A stretch of 64,000 nucleotides of DNA, from assembly GCA_949357655.1 (NCBI GenBank), contig CASHTG010000015.1, positions 1,054,001 to 1,118,000 of the forward strand. Reading direction: 5' to 3'. Positions 38,515-50,558 of this stretch are shown piece after piece (the stretch's first letter is position 1; each line of letters opens with the position of its first letter). A model generated the notes under the pieces. That model did not search any database, was not told where the DNA came from, and saw only the letters and a list, made by a program, of their open reading frames with translations. This DNA is from Parascedosporium putredinis (lineage: Eukaryota; Ascomycota; Sordariomycetes; Microascales; Microascaceae). The position numbers and the translations under genes were made by a program.

Positions 38515-40938
38515 TTAACTTCGTTTGGGGCCGTCATCCATGAAGAACTAGATACAAAGACGAGCAAAACTATTAGCAGGGAGAACAATCGGGCTTGGGT
38601 AGGGAATTTCGGGAGGCAAGGTACGTACGAAGTTGCCGCCACTCTTCTGCTCCTGATCGAGCTGAGAACCGTTCTTGTTGATGCGGGGGCGGTAATTGCC
38701 GGGATCGCGACGGAAAGTGACGTCGAGGTTCTTGAGGAAAGTGTTGCAGCCAGTCAACAGCGATTCGGGCTTGTTGGCATGGGAGTCGATACCGGGCTGG
38801 CCGTCAAAGACAATGACTCGGTCGGCAAGGTAGGTGGCCATGATGAAATCGTGCTCGACAATGAAGGCCGTCTTCTTAGCGTGCATGATGAAGCGCTTGA
38901 TGACGCGAGAAGCAATGATACGCTGCTCGGAGTCGAGATAGGCAGAGGGCTCATCGATGAGATAGATATCGGCAGGCATTCCGAGGGCAAGGACAATGGC
39001 AACACGCTGCAATTCACCGCCAGACAGATTCTTGACTTCCTGGTCAATAAAGTCATCGAGTTTGAGCGGCTTGACGACATCGGTCTGGAACTGGGGCGAC
39101 AGGAACATGGCCCTAATCTTCTTGAAGAAGAGCTGGCGGACAGTGCCGTCGAACTTGGGGGTGATGGTCTGGGGTTTCATGCTGATGGACATCTCGGGAA
39201 CGGCCTTCTGGCTATCAGGCTTAAGCGCGCCTGCCAAAAGACGACAGAAGGTGGTCTTGCCGGTACCGTTCTCGCCCATCATAACGATGATCTCGGAATC
39301 AGTAAAGTTACCGGAGTCGATCTTCAGCTTGAAGTTTCCAAGGGTCTTCTCCATGGCGGGGTACTTGAAAGAGCGAGACTTGTCGGCATAGACATCTTCA
39401 GTTCCCTCAGAGATGCGGAAGGTAAGGGACTCGTCGCGGAAACGAAGGTTCTCGGTGGGGATGTGGCCATCGAGGAAGATGTTGATGCCTTCACGGACGG
39501 AATGAGGCAGGGTCACAACACCATAGACAGCAGGCTGGCCGTAAAGCACGCAAACGTAGTCGGAGAGGTAGTCAAGGACGGACAAATCGTGCTCGACAAC
39601 AATGACGTAGTCGTCGGGGCGGAGGAGTGAGCGGATGATGCGCGCAGCGCTCAATCGCTGCTTAACATCAAGGTAGGAAGACGGCTCGTCAAACATGTAA
39701 ACGTCAGCATTCTGTACACAGACGGTACCGATGGCGAATCGCTGGAGTTCACCACCAGATAGCAGCTGAACTTCACGGTCCATGATATGGTTAAGCTCTA
39801 AGCCCGAGGTTAGTAGGCGGCGACATGATAAACGTCACGAGAGGCGGGGGCACGCACCAAGAGTGTCGAGGACTTCCTGCGTGTTGCCAAGGGTCGCGCG
39901 AGAGGCAATAAGCGACCGGACGGTCTTGTTAGGGCCACGGATGGACTTGGGAATCTGGTCGACATATTGGGGCTTGACAATGGCACGAAGGTCATCTTCG
40001 AGAAGCTTGGTGAAGTAGTCTAGATGGGACGGGATTAGCGGTCGCCTGGGCACGCGGAAATGATGCTGAGGGGTGGGGGCTTACTCTGGAGCTCGGAGCC
40101 ACGGAAATACTTGATGACGTCCTCCCAGTCAGGTGGGTTGTCGAAACGGCCAAGGTTCGGCTTCAACTTTCCGCTGAGAATCTTGAGGGCAGTACTCTTG
40201 CCGATACCATTGGTTCCGACGAGGCCAAGAACATTGCCAGGACGGGGGTGGGGAGACGATGAAGCTTGAAGCTATTGGCCGAGTATCGGTGGGTAAGCTG
40301 AGTATCGAGGTTGGTAGGAAGATTGATGATGGTGATGGCACTGAATGGGCACTTCTTCGGGCAAATACCGCACCCGATGCACAGAGGCTCCGAGATGTAG
40401 GCGATGCGCGAGTCGGGAGCAACCTCAATACAGAGCTTGCCACTCTTGACCACAGGGCAAGACTTCTTGCATTCTTGGCGACATTTCTACAGATGCGAAG
40501 ATTGCAATTAGCAAGTGCACATTACATGCGGATATAAACAGGGGGAAAAAAAGAAGGAAAATAGAAGAAGCAATCGACGAACCTTTGGCTTGCACTATAT
40601 ATTATTGGACGTTGTCAAAATTCCCGTGGTTAGTGACGTACTATTATTTCCAACAGAGGGAACATGGACATGGGGATGGCGGGGTTGATAGAAAAGGGAA
40701 GGCGGAAAAAAACCACCAGGCACGCGGGGCATCCGTCTCAAAACTTGGCTACGAGGAAATAGGTCCAAACAGGAAGCCCTACCTTGTCGCTATTGACGAT
40801 GGCCACACTATTCGAATAACCACGCGTTAGTATCAAGCCCGAATCAAGGTCCTCTCACTTGAGGATATGAATGAAGGGGTGGTAGGGCGAGCATGTTGTC
40901 GTCGCGGGCGGAGCATACCGAGTGAGTTTGTCAGACAT
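38515..40938 (-). CDS. RLI1: RLI1/ABCE1, ribosome recycling and translation initiation ATPase
   Basis: Essential cytosolic iron-sulfur ABC protein that splits terminated ribosomes with eRF1/Dom34. Seven exons: 40919-40938 (20 nt), 40783-40807 (25 nt), 40583-40594 (12 nt), 40085-40486, 39858-40019, 38629-39797 and 38515-38547, giving about 607 residues. The Fe-S domain is complete: CKPKKCRQECKKSCP (spread over three exons) and CIGCGICPKKCPF. Both ATPase halves are present, with Walker A motifs GTNGIGKS and GENGTGKT, signature motifs LSGGELQRFAIG and LSGGELQRVAIV and Walker B regions ending DEPSSYLD and DEPSAYLD. All splice phases fit. There is one frame slip, at the five-G run 40244-40248 just before the first Walker A, cured by one extra base. 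It is divergent from CHD1. Confidence 0.98.
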
Positions 40939-43492
40939 TGTCGTTGCGCGGACACTTGGTCTCTTACACTTTTCGAGCTGTGTTAGGGTTATAGCAACCG
41001 GTATGGAATGACGAGGGGTAGGTAATCAGGATGACGCGCAGCTGGCGGCGAGAAGCAATTCAAGGTGCCTTGCGCTCTTTGTACTTGTCACAAGATCCAG
41101 GAGGCCCGTCTCGTGAGGAAGAGGAGGAAAGGTCGATGCTCTTTCGCTTGCAAGACGGCGACTCAAGCCAGAGGCAAGGGGACGAGGCAGGTTTTGTTCG
41201 AGTAGTAAACGGTAAGGGAAGTGTGGCGGGATGGGAAGTTGGGAATGGCAGGTGGGGTGGAGAGAGATCATTCACAGCGTAGGTAATTATTTTTCCCTCG
41301 TCTCTGAGTCGTCGGTTCTGCCTGGGCTTTTGCCGCTCCACAACCACGCATGGCCTGGGCTAAATTTGATTTTTGAATGTGCGTTCAATCAACTATTGTT
41401 TAATGTTTGATTTGCTCGATGGAAATCGAACCTCCGGTCTACGTTTGAAAATTGCATGTTGCCTTCCGATCTACCTGTAACCTATGCGGACCATGGCAAT
41501 GTTCTGTTTCCCCGTGCCGGTTGATGCTCGATCTAAGCCCTTGACTTGTCGTCATGAGATGAGGAGCAAGGGCCGGCCACATTGCTCCAGCGCGTTGTGG
41601 CGTAATGGATGGGTTTGTGTCCACACAGGCCCCGTTTCGTAGGAGACTCGGCCGTGAAGACTTTTACTTTTCCACATCCACAAAACCCTCGAACTGGCCA
41701 GAGACCCACCACCACATTCGATTGCCGCATCAAATGGTGACGGCCTCCCCGTGCAAGCAGTTCCTACCCACTTGACCAACGATCAATTGACGGTTATAGT
41801 AGGCTCGCGCCTCTCCCGTGCTAGCAAGCCTTTTGCCAAAAGGACTGGGAGACAGGGCTAAACATCAGGAACAATGCTCCAGCTTCGTACACCGAAACAT
41901 CAGCCTTCACTTGTGGACACCAAATTTTGGCCGTAGCTCTTACACTCGTGCACTCACCCCAGACCCACTATTGCCCATGACTAAGCAAAAAAATATATCC
42001 GTCGTTCGTTTGATGTGAGATGCAGGTAAGGACACGATGGAGCACACCTGTTTTCTTGGTATGCAAAGAAGGGGAGGAAGGAGAATACAAATAAAAAGAA
42101 GCAAGTTGTCTCTGAAGAGAGCACTCGTGTTTTTCCCTCTTTTTTTCTTTTTCTTTTTCCCTCTATTTTTCAAGAGAGACAGCAAGGATGCATAATCCTT
42201 GGCATGCATTATCTTCGAAGAATCTTCGTCCTCGATCTTTGAGGCCCGAGTTGACCATGAAGCCTAGACTGCCCACTTGTTCACCGAAATTATCTTTCCA
42301 TGCTCTTTGATTCATAGCTACATATAGAATTTGTAAAGACAAGAAATATATGGAGTGTCAAGCCAAGTCTTAAGCTTCTCTGAAAAGGGCTTGTATTTTC
42401 AGCATCTCTTTGCTCTTTGAGGGAAGGCCTCTTCTGCTCACCTGTCGTGTATGTGAGGTCTTAGAGGCCTCAATTATCAGGATCCAAATTCGGTTGTGTG
42501 TAACATCCATAGATCAATTGATGGCTTGGTCCAGTGGGACAGTGCCAGCAGAATCTGATCAATTGATGACAGGCTGAGAGTGCTTGGCTTCAAGTTCCAA
42601 ACTTGAGGAACTGGTGGGTGATCAGACCCTATGGCCATTTGGGGTTGGCTGTACTGGTGACTACATCCTAGGCAAATTTCCACTGGAAGTACATGTACCT
42701 GCTCCCTCCACTTTTTTCTTCTTAGCTTCTTGTGTCGCCTTCCTTCCCCCAATGCCTAAGCCTTGACACCCACCCTCTGAAATTTCCCGCTCTAACCCAC
42801 TAAACTCTTCCCTACCTAATTCTTCCCCTGCCACCCTCACCCGCGCTTTTTTGTCACCATACTTTCCCACCAACCTCACCTCACGCTTTCTCTTCTCCCA
42901 ATTCTTCAGTCCCATCCATAAACATCCTGCCATCTGACCTTCTAATACCAGCATTTGGTCACCACGATTCTGCTTTTATGCTGCCTGAGAGCCACCCTTC
43001 TTTCATGACTCGTAGGTCCATCACCCTTCCCCACCAGCAAGAAAAACACGACCCTGGTCTGAGCTTGCCATGGCGATGTCGGAACCTCGCTCTTCCTCTA
43101 CCGATTCCGTTGCGAAAGGCGAATCCACGACGCCTTCATACTACCCGAAACGGGTCTGGAGCCTTGAATAGCGGTTTCGGCGGATGGAATCGAATCGTAT
43201 TGATGGTTCTGCCTCACCTGTCCTGCTCTGCTGGTCCCCTTTTCTCTTCTACCTCGCCCAATTGCCCTTTCATCCCTCGTCAGCCTCGCGGCCATCAAAA
43301 GCTCATCGAGAGTGCGACGAGACGAATACTACATCCTCCTGCTCCCTTTACATACCTGGGTTGTTGTAAATGACTTCCCTCGTGGAATTGCTTATCTTGG
43401 ACTGCTCTACGATGCCCCAACGCCTCTCCCTCACCTTGCTAACCTTTCCCATCCTCCGTCTATAGCAGGCAGCCTGATCAACACGGCTCAAA
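40939..43492. promoter_or_regulatory. Divergent region between RLI1 and CHD1
   Basis: 2.55 kb between start codons facing apart, holding both promoters and leaders. It contains three TCAATTGA palindromes (41,783; 42,514; 42,559), one TACATGTA (42,690) and CT-rich tracts. A weak B-box-like sequence near 41,420 (- strand) does not fold as a tRNA. No conserved coding region is seen. Confidence 0.5.
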
Positions 43493-46400
43493 ATGTCATC
43501 CTCATCGGAGTCCAGTCCAGCTAACGGACACGTCTCTCCCCCAACAATAATGTCGACGGAATTCGATGCCGGCGATGCCGCCTCGGATAGCGAAATCTCC
43601 GACATCCAAGACGTTGTGGTTGCCGACCCTGCCTCGCGCGCGTCCTCCGTCGCGAACGAGGTCCCCACTTACACCGAGGCAGACCCAGATGCGTCAGATC
43701 TAGAAAACCAAAATGAAACCGATTCGGCCGAAGATAACAACTCGGATGATGGAGACTTTGATATGGATGATAACCCCCATCCCCCAGAGCGATGCCGTTG
43801 ACGATGTCGACGATGCCGGCTCGAGCTCCCAAGCGTCTCGGCGCATCGCCAAGCGCAAGGTTGCCGTTGAAGAGGATTATATTCACCAGAACCCTGAGTT
43901 ATATGGCTTAAGGCGCAGTGTATGTTTCTTCATTGCCTTTCTCTCTCGCTCTCAAACTGCGTCTTGTTTCTTGTTCGACTTGCCTCTAACATTACTTTTG
44001 TTTAGGGCCGCGCTACACAGGCGCGTCGGTTTGTGAGTAGTACCCTTGCCGCCTATCTGTGACCTCTTCCAACCTCGTCGATTGCTAACCCAGTTCTCCT
44101 TCTTTGCCGAATAGGTTGATTCCGATTCTAGCAGCGAGTCCGATGTCGTCCCCACTAGTCGACGTCCGCAAAAGAAACGACGCGTTGAGACGTCTCAACC
44201 CAGTATGCCGCTTACCCCTCCGTTTCGCCCACCTCGCCTCGCCCACCTTTCCATGTCTCTTTTTAACACCTTCTTCTCTAAATAGGTTCTAAACGGGCTA
44301 CACCCGCCCGCCAACCATCTGCCTCTGACTCAGACTCTGACAATTACGGTGGCGCACGCGCCAAGACCTTTCGGCGGAAAGCTCGCCGTCAAAGAGAAGA
44401 GCAACCCGACCAAGTGCTGGCTGAGAAGAGATGGTCGAGTCGTCGCGCCGCCCAGGTTCAACAAGGCATGTATCAAGAAAGCAGCGCGGAAGAAGAAGAG
44501 GAGGCGTCAGCAGATAACAACGATTACCTCGAAGAATACGTGGACACGCGCCCTTATATCGAAAAGGTAGTTCGCCACCGCCCCAAAGTCGGTACCGAGA
44601 TCGACTACAGTGCCCGTCGAGACGACTTCGAATACTATATCAAGTGGCAAGGGCAGAGTCACCTTCACGATACCTGGGAAGAGATTGATGACCTCAAGGA
44701 GTATCGAGGTTATCGCAAAGTCGAAAATTACTTCCGGAAGACGGTGGAGTTTGAGCTTCATCTCAAGTACAGCGACGACATCCCCCGGAGAGCAAGGAGC
44801 AATATCTCCTGGACAGGAGCGAGACGAAGAAGCCCTTGAAGACTACACCAAGGTTGAGAGAATCGTTGCTGTTAGAAACGGCGAGCATGGTACCGAATAC
44901 TTTGTCAAGTGGAAGGGTCTCGCCTACGATGAGTGCACCTGGGAGGCGGAACTCGACATCAGCCCCGAGTTCCAAGACAAGATCGACCAGTACCTCAACC
45001 GATCTGTCCGCTCTTGGGGCTCGGATCGCAAAGAGGCGAGCGTCAACACTCGAACTAGGATGACGAAGCTCGAAGAACAGCCTTCTTATATCAAGGGCGG
45101 CGAGTTGCGGCAGTTCCAGCTCCTGGGCCTGAACTTTTTGTGTTTGAACTGGACGCGGGGAACAATGTCATCTTGGCTGACGAGATGGGTCTGGGCAAAA
45201 CGGTGCAATCCGTTTCCTTCTTGAGCTGGCTTCGCAATGACCGCCTACAGGAAGGCCCCTTTCTTGTCGTCGCACCTCTCAGCGTCATCCCCGCGTGGTG
45301 TGATACTTTCAACAACTGGGCTCCCGACTTGAACTATGTTGTCTACCTCGGCCCTGATTCTGCGCGCCGCATCATTCGCGATAACGAATTGCTGGTGGAT
45401 GGCAACCCCAAGAAGCCCAAGTTCAATGTCCTCGTCACTTCTTACGACTACATCCTTGCAGACTGGCAATTCCTTCAGACGATCAAGTGGCAGGTCCTTG
45501 CTGTCGATGAGGCTCATCGTCTCAAGAACCGGGAGTCTCAACTCTACGCCAAACTCTTCAATTTTGGTGTACCTTGCAAAGTTCTAATCACGGGTACTCC
45601 CATTCAAAACAATCTTGAGGAGCTCGCTGCCCTGCTTGATTTCCTGAATCCCGGCAAAGTGCAAATCGAGGGAGACCTTGAATCTCTCTCCGCCGATGAT
45701 GCTCAGGTGCAATTAGAGAATCTCCACAAGGCTATCTCGCCCTACATTTTGCGGCGTACTAAGGAAACTGTAGAGTCCGACCTTCCCCCGAAGACGGAGA
45801 AGATTATCAGAGTCGAACTCTCCGACGTCCAACTCGAGTACTATAAGAACGTGTTGACGCGCAATTATTCTGCGCTTCGCGACGCCAACGGCCAGAAAGC
45901 GTCGCTGCTCAACATCATGATGGAATTGAAAAAGATCAGCAATCACCCTTACATGTTTCCGGGCGTCGAGGACAGGGTTCTCGCGGGAAGCACCCGTCGC
46001 GAGGACCAGATCAAGGGCTTGATCACGAGCAGTGGAAAGATGATGCTTCTGGATCAACTTCTCACCAAGCTCAAGAGAGATAACCACCGCGTGCTAATTT
46101 TTAGCCAGATGGTCAGGATGCTTGACATCTTGAGCGACTACCTGTCTTTCCGTGGCTACAAATTCCAGAGGCTCGATGGTACCATCGCCGCGGCCCCCGT
46201 CGCATGGCCATCAACCACTTCAACGCTGAGGACAGCGAGGACTTTTGCTTCTTGCTCTCTACCAGGGCAGGCGGCCTTGGTATCAACCTGATGACGGCCG
46301 ACACCGTCATCATCTTCGATTCCGATTGGAACCCTCAGGCGGATTTGCAAGCCATGGCGAGAGCCCACCGAATCGGTCAGAAGAAGCCTGTCAACATTTA

Positions 46401-48698
46401 TCGCCTTGTTTCGAAGGAGACTGTCGAAGAAGAAGTGTTGGAGCGCGCTCGCAACAAGTTGCTTCTCGAGTACCTGACCATCCAGGCTGGTGTCACCGAT
46501 GAAGGCAAGGCCTTCCGGGAGCAGTTCAACAAGAAGGGTCTCAAGGTTGATGGACCTAGCTCTTCGGAAGACATCCAATGGGTTCTCAAGATGCGTTCGC
46601 AGAAGATGTTTGAGCAGACTGGTAACCAGGAGCGTCTTGAGCAGCTTGACATCGACACGATCCTTGAAAATGCGGAGGTCACTAAAACAAAGGTTGACGA
46701 CAAGATCAATTTGAGCAGTGGTGGCATCGATTGGGATAACTTTATGCAGTACACGGACGTCAAGGTGGACGATATTGCCCTCGACTGGGACGAAATCATT
46801 CCTGCCGAACGCCTGGAAGAAATCAAGGCTGAGGAAGATGTCAAGAAGCAAGAGGAGTACATTGCGAAGCTCGCGGAGGAGAACGCACCGAGACGTGCCG
46901 CCATGAAAAGTCGCAACATGGAATCTGATCGTGCTGATCGCCTAGCAAAGAAGAGGGAGCGTCAGATGAAGAAGGAGCAGGAGGTTGCTGCTCACCGTGC
47001 GTCGTTACGAGATCCGAAGCGCCCTCTGACTGAAAAGGAGCAGAGGAATCTCATCCGTGCATTCCAGCGGTTCGGATGCATGGACGAACGAGCGGACGAA
47101 ATTGCGGAGGACGCCCGTCTGGCGGATCGCGATCGTGGATTCCTGAAGCAATTCATTACCGATTTCATCAACGCCTGTGAGAAGGCCATCGAAGACAACA
47201 ACGCTAAGCTGGCTCAAGTTGAGAAGGAGATGTCAAGAGCTGTGGCTAAAAAGGACAAGAAGGCGGTGTTGTTTGATTTCGCCGACCTCAAGAAGGTAAA
47301 CGCCGAGACGCCCTTGGAACGGCCGCCCCAGCTTCGCCTTCTCCGTAAAACGGTGAAGACTCACGGCGATTGGAGGACATTTCGCCTCCCCGAGGCTTCC
47401 AAGGCTGCGCACTACAGCTGTCCTTGGGGCGCCCGAGAGGATGCCATGCTTCTGGTGGGAATCGACAGGCACGGCTTTGGTGCTTGGGGCCAAATTCGCG
47501 ATGACCCCGCGCTCGAGATGGGTGACAAACTCTTCCTCGAAGAGCACCGAATCGAGAAGAAGACGGAAAGAGACAAGGTTGGGGACAAAAGATGAAGGCG
47601 CCCGGCGCTGTCCATCTTACCCGCCGTACCGAGTATCTATTATCAGTATTGCAAGCCAAGTACACAGATGATGTCTCCGCCCAGAGGGCAGTGGATGGCC
47701 ACCATCGAGTCAAGAAGCAAGCCTTGTCGAACGGTCACCGAGCATCCCCTGCACCTGGGATGGCGAGAAAAGGCAGCTACCAGCGCGACCGTGATTTCGA
47801 GCACCGCCGGTCCCATAGCATGACGGACGACCGTGATACTCCGAGATCTGAGCTCAAGCGGAAACATAGCCAGAAACTCGAGCATGAGCGTGATCGATCC
47901 GCCAAGTCTCGCCGAGCGGAAGACCCCAGGCGTGCGAGGGGTTATGACGATGAGGGTTCCCCACGATCGGACAAGCGCAAGCGTCGTGATGACCGGGACG
48001 ATCGTGCCACGCTCAAGCATCGGCGGGTAGAAGACTCTTCTCGACGGTATTCGGATGACCCCGGCGCCGAGACGACCGGGACAGGCCTTCGGATGAGCGA
48101 AGACGACACGAACATCGTCCCAAGGAACAGGATGGCGCCGGAGAAGATCAACGCTCCAAGGCACTGAGTCGTTTGGCCCACCTTCGTCGACTGGGTGACC
48201 ATCCTGAGGCACGCAATACTGATGAGGACGCCATGCTATGGTATCTACTCAAACCAGTTAGAAACAACTTTGAGTGCATTCTCTCGACGACGAAGGAGTC
48301 GGTCAAATCCAACAAGGAACGAGCGTCGATCTTTGGACGCGAGCTTGTCGCTATTGGCGACTTTCTTAGCGAGAAATCGAAGGCAGACAATCTTCCCCAG
48401 TATATCGTTGATAGATTTTGGTAAGTCTTTATTCATCTTGGCTTTTCTCCCCTACCCTTTCCCCTAACCAAGTGAGAGGGCGCACCGAAGCTAATAACTG
48501 TGTGTATGCAGGGATTTCTTGGGAAATTTGTGGCCGATTGAAAGCACCAAAGGAGGGGCCATTGACGGCACCAAGCTCAGCACCATGTACAAGAAGCTTC
48601 TCGCCTCGAAGCAAGCCAGGGAGGCTCAGGGTGGCTCTGGCGCAGTGATTCCCCGTGCCAACGGCGCGTCCTCGTCCGTCTCCAAGGCAGAGGCCTAA
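43493..48698 (+). CDS. CHD1: CHD1-type chromodomain helicase DNA-binding protein
   Basis: Nucleosome-spacing ATPase acting in the nucleus on transcribed chromatin. Exons: 43493-43919, 44006-44032 (27 nt), 44115-44202, 44286-48420 and 48512-48698, about 1,690 residues. In order: an acidic/Ser-rich N-terminus; chromodomain 1 (FEYYIKWQGQSHLHDTWEE); chromodomain 2 (GTEYFVKWKGLAYDECTWE); the SNF2 ATPase with DEMGLGKTVQS, DEAHRLK and TGTPIQNN; the helicase C half with LSTRAGGLGINL and ARAHRIGQ; a SANT/SLIDE-like region; an Arg/Ser/Asp-rich linker; and the C-terminal helical CHDCT2 domain (from LAHLRRLGDHPE, with LPQYIVDRFWDFLGNLWP). The frame slips at about 43771-43783, 44782-44786, 44816, 45157-45160, 46192-46198, 47587-47590 and 48119-48121. 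All but the first fit one missing base. Conservation is otherwise complete, so I regard the gene as intact. Confidence 0.97.
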
Positions 48699-50558
48699 AC
48701 TCTCACCCACCGCACGCACTCGACCTGATAGGCTTGGGGTACATGAATGGGTTTTATTTGATCTTCTTACTGCGGGATCGAGGCTTGAATCGCAGTCGTA
48801 CACCCTCTGATATACTGCTCTCGTCCATCATGCCTATTCCCGATAGGTCACTTCTTTTTCACGCCAGCCGCTATTAGCTCTCTCCCGGCATTGTCACGGC
48901 TTTCGTTTTGACAATGTTCGATGGGAGAGGGGGTGGTGGCTGTTTCGATTTGCATTTAACGGCATAGTTTCTGGCGTCTGGTCTAAATTTTCGCGAGGCT
49001 CTACTCTGCGTTTTACACCTTTTCTTCTTTTTGACCTTTTTCTTGCCCTCTCCATGACGTCCTTTTCTTTACAATCAGCTGTTCTACTTTACTGGGTGTT
49101 GTATTTCTTAAACTGGGCATTGCTGGTGTGTAAGGTGTGAGGATAAAAAGTTGCGAAGCAAGCGTCTACATACCCCATTCTTCAAGGTTTGCATTGTACA
49201 AGGGGGTAACATCTGGGACTGTCAATGTCCCCTTTTGGGCGGGATATCATGTCTTTTGTTATCATTATCTGGGCTTTGAACGTTTTCTCGTTTCGCCCCG
49301 TGTGCCGGGAAATGGACTAGACAAACATGAAAGGAAGAGGCGAGTCACCCTCGCTCTCTATCTCTCTTTATCCAATACCTGGCCGTGCCTTTTGTCCCGT
49401 TGATTCTAGTATGTCTTGCACGATGGTAATAGCAGTATCAGACAGATCTGTTGGTGATGTTCCCAGTCCCAAGGACTCCTCCCAGCTAGCACTGAGATCC
49501 CGCACTTTCCAATGCTTTTTTCTTATCCCTTGTGTCCGCATCGGTCCCCTTAGTTTCCATCCCAGGGTCTCTCTTTGGTCGGCACTGGTGTCCAAGAGAG
49601 GATCGGGTTTCGGTTCGAGAGCTCGGCCGACTGCCGTTTGTAGTATTGTGCCTGCCTACAGGTTGTAGGGCTCCCCTCCCGCCATGCGTTTATCAGTCCG
49701 TCGCCAGCGTCTCTCTGCTGCTTTGGCGGGCTTCGACTCGGACATACACAGCGCGTCAAACAAGGTTCGATATGGTTGCCCGGGCCTTGGTTCGTGAGGT
49801 CCAAGTCACCTGACCTAGTTATCGACGGCTGCGAGTATGTACCGCACGCCACGCTTGCCCAGCCAGACAAGGAATAGGGAAGACTCCGCAAAGGGGAACG
49901 AGCATGAGGATAGGTCACGATCGAGTGGGACGTATTCAGCGTGTTGAACAGAGTAAAAGGGGTCTTTTATGGCAAATCACCGCTAGATATCTGTTCTACG
50001 GGAAGGGTCGATGCGAAACGCAAAAAGGGGACCGAGACCCGAAAAAAGGAAGAAAAACCTCCTTCCCCTCCGCAAACGCCAGAATCCCAGGCTTCTAAAA
50101 TACATCCAGGTGATGCAGACGGGAAAAAAAAAAAGTTGATTGCGGAACCGCAAGTCTCACGGGGTAAAACGAGAGATGAGGATGACAAGATAGAAATATG
50201 GGGAAGGACAGATGTCTATTCCCTCGCTTGAACCATGCACCTGATATAGAAGGATTGAAGCAAAAAAGTAGAAGAAAAAAAGACCGAACCAACACCAATG
50301 TGTGTGGCGAATACTCGTCGCCTACTCTATCATAGCCAGGATGATTAAATAAGAAGACAAAAGAAAGAGAATGGCCCCTCTTCCCCTAGTTCCTATTCTG
50401 CACAGCTGATGATTGCATACAAGTGGGAGAAAAGGGGAAAAGGAGGCCGCAAAAAAGCAAGCAAGGGCGCTAAACAGTGTAGGTCGCAGAAACCAGCACA
50501 GTTGTGAGACCTGGCACTAAGGATTCCCTGCTTGGAGGTGGAGGAGAGGCGCGGCGGC
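48699..50558. other. Convergent intergenic region CHD1-sirtuin
   Basis: About 1.8 kb between two facing genes. No conserved coding sequence. It must contain both 3' UTRs. The sirtuin stop codon is uncertain, so the right edge may lie anywhere from about 50,400 to 50,558. Confidence 0.45.

Noticed and set aside
38494..39630. 378-codon open frame on the + strand opposite RLI1
   Set aside because: Shadow of the conserved ABC-ATPase exon.
41400..41480. B-box-like GGTTCGATTTCC on the - strand, possible tRNA
   Set aside because: The flanking bases do not form a five-base T stem, and no acceptor or anticodon arm can be folded.
45150..46200. Programmed ribosomal frameshifting in CHD1
   Set aside because: There are too many sites, with no common slippery heptamer or pseudoknot, and the same pattern occurs in unrelated genes.
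27623..48698. Reading SLD3, PRP40 and CHD1 as pseudogenes because of their frameshifts
   Set aside because: All domains are conserved on both sides of every slip, the slips share one error type, and the same pattern hits neighbouring essential genes.
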